In this document: positions 35,512 through 38,424 of the stretch, piece by piece
Layout: every line of letters begins with the position of its first letter
How positions within the stretch are numbered: the first letter of the stretch is position 1
Source of the DNA: Nonlabens sp.
Lineage (GTDB): Bacteria; Bacteroidota; Bacteroidia; Flavobacteriales; Flavobacteriaceae
DNA length: 38,424 nt
Reading direction: 5' to 3'
Assembly: GCA_023301395.1 (NCBI GenBank)
Contig: JALZUY010000089.1
Location: 1-38,424 of the forward strand
Position numbers and translations under genes: made by a program
Notes under the pieces: generated by a model
What the model was told of the DNA's origin: nothing
The model's input: the letters and a program-made list of their open reading frames with translations, nothing else
Database searches by the model: none

Positions 35512-36168
35512 TTAGGAATATAACTGAGTTGCAATGTCAACAGCTTGTTGAATATCGATTTGCAGATTTTCAAAATCACCTTTGTTAATTTTGTTTTTAT
35601 CAAATAATTGACTTCCCATCCCTACACAATTGACACCAGCATTAAACCATTCTTCAAGGCCATTACTTGTAGGGATGATTCCACCTGTAGGCATTATCGC
35701 AAGTTGAGGTAGGACAGATTTAACTGCTTTCGCGAAAGCGGAACCTATCACATTTGCTGGAAATATTTTAATCATCTCACAACCCAAATGCATTGCGGTA
35801 GTCGCCTCTGTAATAGTAGCGATTCCAGGAATATAAGCCATATTATTTTGAATACAGTAAGAACCCAGTTCAGGAACAAGACCTGGTGATACTATAAACT
35901 GAGCTCCTGCAGCTACAAATTCTCTTGCCGTTGCACTGTCATATATTGTTCCTACTCCTATTATATAGTCTGGATATTTCTCAAAATGCTTTACCGCTTC
36001 AGTAAAAGTTTCTATTCCATTACTACCACGATTTACAAATTCAAAGATACGCACACCACCTAGATAGGATGCTTCCATAGTTTGAATAGTAATGGCAGCA
36101 CTTTCATTAAAAAAAACGGGCACTATTTTATGATCACTTGTTAAGCTTATAAAGTCTTGTATTCTCAT
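35512..36168 (-). CDS. eda: 2-keto-3-deoxy-6-phosphogluconate (KDPG) aldolase
   Basis: 218-residue class I aldolase splitting KDPG into pyruvate and glyceraldehyde-3-phosphate, the final step of alginate monomer breakdown. The KDPG/KHG aldolase residues are in place: Glu43 in IFEFVNRG (general base) and the Schiff-base Lys134 in EMIKIFPAN. Also GVGTIYD, FIVSPGL, YIPGIATITEA and MPTGGI are typical. It starts one base after the KDG kinase stop, so the two are one operon. A dispersed palindrome copy codes for AFAKA in the segment directly after the phosphate-binding loop. No signal peptide; cytoplasmic. Confidence 0.95.
   Translation of the reverse strand: MRIQDFISLTSDHKIVPVFFNESAAITIQTMEASYLGGVRIFEFVNRGSNGIETFTEAVKHFEKYPDYIIGVGTIYDSATAREFVAAGAQFIVSPGLVPELGSYCIQNNMAYIPGIATITEATTAMHLGCEMIKIFPANVIGSAFAKAVKSVLPQLAIMPTGGIIPTSNGLEEWFNAGVNCVGMGSQLFDKNKINKGDFENLQIDIQQAVDIATQLYS
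35726..35739. repeat. Dispersed palindrome copy 9 (inside eda)
   Basis: Exact GCTTTCGCGAAAGC, read as Ala-Phe-Ala-Lys-Ala, the same frame as in speA. Confidence 0.85.
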
Positions 36169-36169
36169 A

Positions 36170-37165
36170 TTATCTAAGTAATCTACCTACATTATCGCCT
36201 TGTACTAGGGCCTCTACTTCTTCCCTACTACTTAAATTCACATCTCCGATAGTACTGTGCTTTAAAACCGACGCAGCAACTGCATATTCAATATTTGCTT
36301 GAGGTTCTAGGTTTAAAAATCCATAAATCAATCCTGCCATAAAAGCATCTCCACCACCTATGCGATCTATGATGTTTTTCATATCATATTTCTTAGAAGT
36401 ATAAAGAATACCATCTTGATATAATAATCCTGACAACTCATTGCGTGAAGCTGACATCGCATTACGTATGGTTTTTGAAAATGCCTTAATATGTGGATAT
36501 TTCTCTTTTACCTTATCGCAGTTTGTAGTCCAATCTTCATCTACTATTCCTAAACAATTTTCTAGATCTACTCTACCTCCTATTACTATATCTGTATGTT
36601 CAACAAGTCCTGGCATAACATCCAGTGGCTGTTTTCCATATTGCCACAAGTTGCGACGGTAATTGATATCACCACTTGTGGTCATTCCTCTTTTGCGCGC
36701 TTCTTGTAGTGCTCTCAGAGTAACATCTGCTGAGTTTTGAGAGATTGCTGGAGTAATACCGCTGTAATGAAACCAAGTCGCATCTTTAAAAACAGTATCC
36801 CAGTCCACGTCATCCACTGTTAAGTCTGTAAATGCGGTATTGAATCTATCATAAACTATTCTAGAAGGTCTTTGCATAGCTCCAGCCTCTAAGAAGTAAA
36901 TCCCTAACCTTCCATCTTTACGAGTAATTCCTTCTTCATTAACTCCATTGAGTTTTAAGAAACGAGAAACTCGTTCTCCTAAATCATTAGTAGGAACTGC
37001 AGTAATATGCGTGTTTTCTAATCCAAAATGAGCTAAGGAAACACCTACATTTGCCTCTGACCCACCAAATGTGACATCAAAATTTACCGTTTGAAATAAA
37101 CGTTTATGATGCGGTACTGTTAACCGCATAAGAACTTCACCTAGAGTAATTACTTTTTGATTCAT
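36170..37165 (-). CDS. kdgK: 2-keto-3-deoxygluconate (KDG) kinase, PfkB family
   Basis: 331-residue ribokinase/PfkB-family sugar kinase phosphorylating KDG to KDPG. It shows GEVLMRLTVP at the N-terminus, the TFGGSEANVGVSLAHFG substrate-binding signature, and the second PfkB signature DRIGGGDAFMAGLIYG with catalytic Asp273. YSGITPAIS and GDINYRRNLW fit the KDG kinase branch. It is the first gene of the kdgK-eda operon. No copy of the FadR-type operator was found in the 194 bases upstream, so its control may differ from that of PL17 and the regulator. Confidence 0.93.
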   Translation of the reverse strand: MNQKVITLGEVLMRLTVPHHKRLFQTVNFDVTFGGSEANVGVSLAHFGLENTHITAVPTNDLGERVSRFLKLNGVNEEGITRKDGRLGIYFLEAGAMQRPSRIVYDRFNTAFTDLTVDDVDWDTVFKDATWFHYSGITPAISQNSADVTLRALQEARKRGMTTSGDINYRRNLWQYGKQPLDVMPGLVEHTDIVIGGRVDLENCLGIVDEDWTTNCDKVKEKYPHIKAFSKTIRNAMSASRNELSGLLYQDGILYTSKKYDMKNIIDRIGGGDAFMAGLIYGFLNLEPQANIEYAVAASVLKHSTIGDVNLSSREEVEALVQGDNVGRLLR

Positions 37166-37359
37166 TTATTAAAACTTAGATTCACAAACTTAAGATTCTA
37201 AAGTCAATAAAATCATGTCTAGAACAATCTTTGACCTTTTTAGGAGCTTTAAGGACTTTAGAACACCTTAGACTAATCTTTATAGTTATAAAAAAAATAC
37301 TAATTTAGTAAGGCTAAGTAATCCTTAACTTACTTAAATAAACAAGGCTTAAAAATCCC

Positions 37360-37806
37360 ATGACTCAAAGATTCACAAACGCCATTACTAAACTATATGA
37401 TGCTTTCCATAATGGAACATTGCATCCAGAATGTGCATGTCAATGTGCAGTAGGAAACATATGTGATAATAATGATGCCTGGAAACACTTATCAGATGAT
37501 CATGGAAGTTTAAATTTAAACTACATAGGAATCGTTAATGAAAAGCTAGGTAAGAGACTATACGGCTATAAACCGTCTGAATTACTAAGAATTGAACAAG
37601 CATTTCTTCAAGGCTGCGGTTATCAATTACCTTTAAAACACAATCATTTTAAACCGTCAAATCCAGAAGACAGGAATCTACAGTTTGAAGGTTTATGTGG
37701 AGCAATCATCATAATGTGCAAACTAGAAGGGATTAATGATATTACAGACTACACAAAGTTATTTGAGAATGAGGACCAGCTGTCTAAACATTCCATAGAA
37801 GCCTAG
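37360..37806 (+). CDS. Cys-rich conserved protein, function unknown
   Basis: 148-residue soluble protein. I recall similar proteins in many Flavobacteriia, sometimes labelled as Na+-translocating NADH-quinone reductase subunit F. I see no flavin, NADH or 2Fe-2S ferredoxin domain that supports that label. A Cys cluster lies at Cys25, Cys27, Cys29 and Cys35 (ECACQCAVGNIC), with further Cys in QGCGYQ, GLCGAI and IMCKLEG, suggesting metal or Fe-S binding. It has helical, polar sequence elsewhere (YKPSELLRIEQAFLQGCGYQ). It is divergent from kdgK and its start is about 195 bases away. It is probably unrelated to alginate use and marks the edge of the locus. Confidence 0.75.
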   Translation: MTQRFTNAITKLYDAFHNGTLHPECACQCAVGNICDNNDAWKHLSDDHGSLNLNYIGIVNEKLGKRLYGYKPSELLRIEQAFLQGCGYQLPLKHNHFKPSNPEDRNLQFEGLCGAIIIMCKLEGINDITDYTKLFENEDQLSKHSIEA

Positions 37807-37846
37807 TCTTTAAAATGTTCTTACTCTTAAGAGATTATAACTATTT

Positions 37847-38409
37847 TTAATATTTCTGTTTTATAGCAAATTCCTTTTCAATAATGCGATCCATACAATT
37901 TATTCCATCTATGGCTGCACTTATGATTCCACCAGCATATCCTGCGCCTTCGGCACATGGATATAGACCTTTAATCTCAATGTGTTCTAGAGTCATTAAA
38001 TCTCTAGGTATTTTAACTGGAGAAGAGGTTCTACTTTCTGGAGCATGTAAAACCGCATCAGTAGTTAAATACCCTTTCATCTTATTTCCAAAAGCTACAA
38101 AAGCTTTCCTCAATCTACTCGCTAGCATATCCGGTAAGACTTCATTCAAGTCAACAGCCGTTAATCCTGGCTGGTAAGATGTTTTAGGAAAATCTGTAGA
38201 TATTTTTCCTGCGATAAAATCAGTCATGCGTTGTGCAGGAACTTTTTGAGTCTTTCCGGCAGCAACCCAGCAATCATACTCTACTTTCTTTTGAAAATCC
38301 AGACATACAAAAGGATCATTCTCTTTAAAATCAGGTAAATCTTGTGGTGTGACACTTACTACTATACCGCTATTTGAATATGGATTATTACGTTTACTAG
38401 GGCTCCACC
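37847..38409 (-). CDS. COG2509-type FAD-dependent oxidoreductase, C-terminal part
   Basis: Truncated at the contig end. The minus-strand frame is open from the edge. Before the internal Met at 38227 it reads WSPSKRNNPYSNSGIVV, then DFKENDPFVCLDFQ and a segment ending CWVAAGKTQKVPAQR, then MTDFIAGK. WSPSKRxNPYxNSGIVV and the C-terminal GLYPCAEGAGYAGGIISAA (the FAD-binding end of the NAD(P)/FAD fold) are characteristic of this uncharacterised dehydrogenase family. The N-terminal half or more is missing. The last 15 bases of the window are adapter-like, so I end the gene at 38409. It is convergent with the Cys-rich gene and is not expected to belong to the alginate system. Confidence 0.85.
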
Positions 38410-38424
38410 AGATCGGAAGAGCAC
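38410..38424. other. Illumina adapter sequence at the contig end
   Basis: AGATCGGAAGAGCAC is identical to the first 15 bases of the common TruSeq adapter read-through sequence. It is terminal and outside any biological explanation, so it is very probably untrimmed adapter. Confidence 0.92.

Noticed and set aside
37315..37336. Inverted repeat TAAGTAA / TTACTTA before the Cys-rich gene
   Set aside because: Only 7 bp arms in AT-rich DNA; too weak to call an operator or hairpin.
37884..38177. 97-codon plus-strand frame opposite the FAD oxidoreductase
   Set aside because: Antisense shadow; the minus-strand frame shows clear family motifs.
1..38424. CRISPR arrays, tRNA or rRNA genes, prophage genes
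   Set aside because: No regularly spaced direct repeats, cloverleaf-like sequence, rRNA segments or phage structural genes were seen.

Overview
The window looks like a contig end from a draft genome of a marine Flavobacteriaceae (Bacteroidota). Supporting signs are a SusC/SusD pair, a hybrid two-component regulator, a type IX secretion (T9SS) sorting domain, lipoproteins with acidic residues after the lipidated Cys, AT-rich DNA, Bacteroidota-type promoters (TTTG and TAnnTTTG-like boxes), and a dispersed palindrome, GCTTTCGCGAAAGC, of a kind I associate with genera such as Dokdonia and Nonlabens. The genus is only a guess. The last 15 bases match the start of the Illumina adapter read-through sequence, so the right edge is a true contig end with uncut adapter.

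Layout. (1) 1-3416, plus strand: a polyamine operon with arginine decarboxylase (5' end cut), agmatinase, a deoxyhypusine-synthase-like protein that lacks the family's catalytic lysine, and a small acidic protein of unknown function. (2) 3468-4252: a complete IS6-family insertion sequence with perfect 17-bp ends and no visible target duplication. (3) 4482-37165: a large alginate utilisation locus. It holds a lipoprotein PL6 lyase (+); a SDR / KdgF / PL17 operon (-); an EamA permease (-); a hybrid two-component sensor/regulator (-); a TRAP transporter (+); an SMI1/KNR4 protein (-); and a long minus-strand cluster reading fadR-type regulator, SusC, SusD, second PL6, SusE-like IPT/TIG lipoprotein, giant lamin-tail T9SS protein, an unassigned jelly-roll protein, an acetylxylan-esterase-like hydrolase and PL7. 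KDG kinase and KDPG aldolase lie upstream of the regulator. (4) 37360-end: a Cys-rich small protein (+) and the C-terminal part of a COG2509-type FAD-dependent oxidoreductase (-).

How the genes fit together (inference from families): surface PL7 and the SusD/SusE-like proteins cut and bind alginate; SusC imports oligomers; the PL6 and PL17 lyases reduce them to unsaturated monouronates; the TRAP system probably carries these or their linear form DEH across the inner membrane. KdgF speeds ring opening to DEH, the SDR reduces DEH to KDG, and KdgK and Eda turn KDG into pyruvate and glyceraldehyde-3-phosphate. Two regulators are encoded. The FadR-type protein probably controls at least three promoters that share a TTTGG(G/T)CAACCA(G/A) operator next to the -7 box. 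The hybrid two-component protein probably senses an alginate oligosaccharide.

The observations most worth a second look are the shared operator in three promoters, the unassigned jelly-roll protein with lyase-like motifs, an in-frame stop directly after the catalytic His of the esterase with an apparently intact coding tail behind it, the lysine-less deoxyhypusine-synthase-like protein, the dispersed palindrome (once forming part of a signal peptide), and the adapter at the end.
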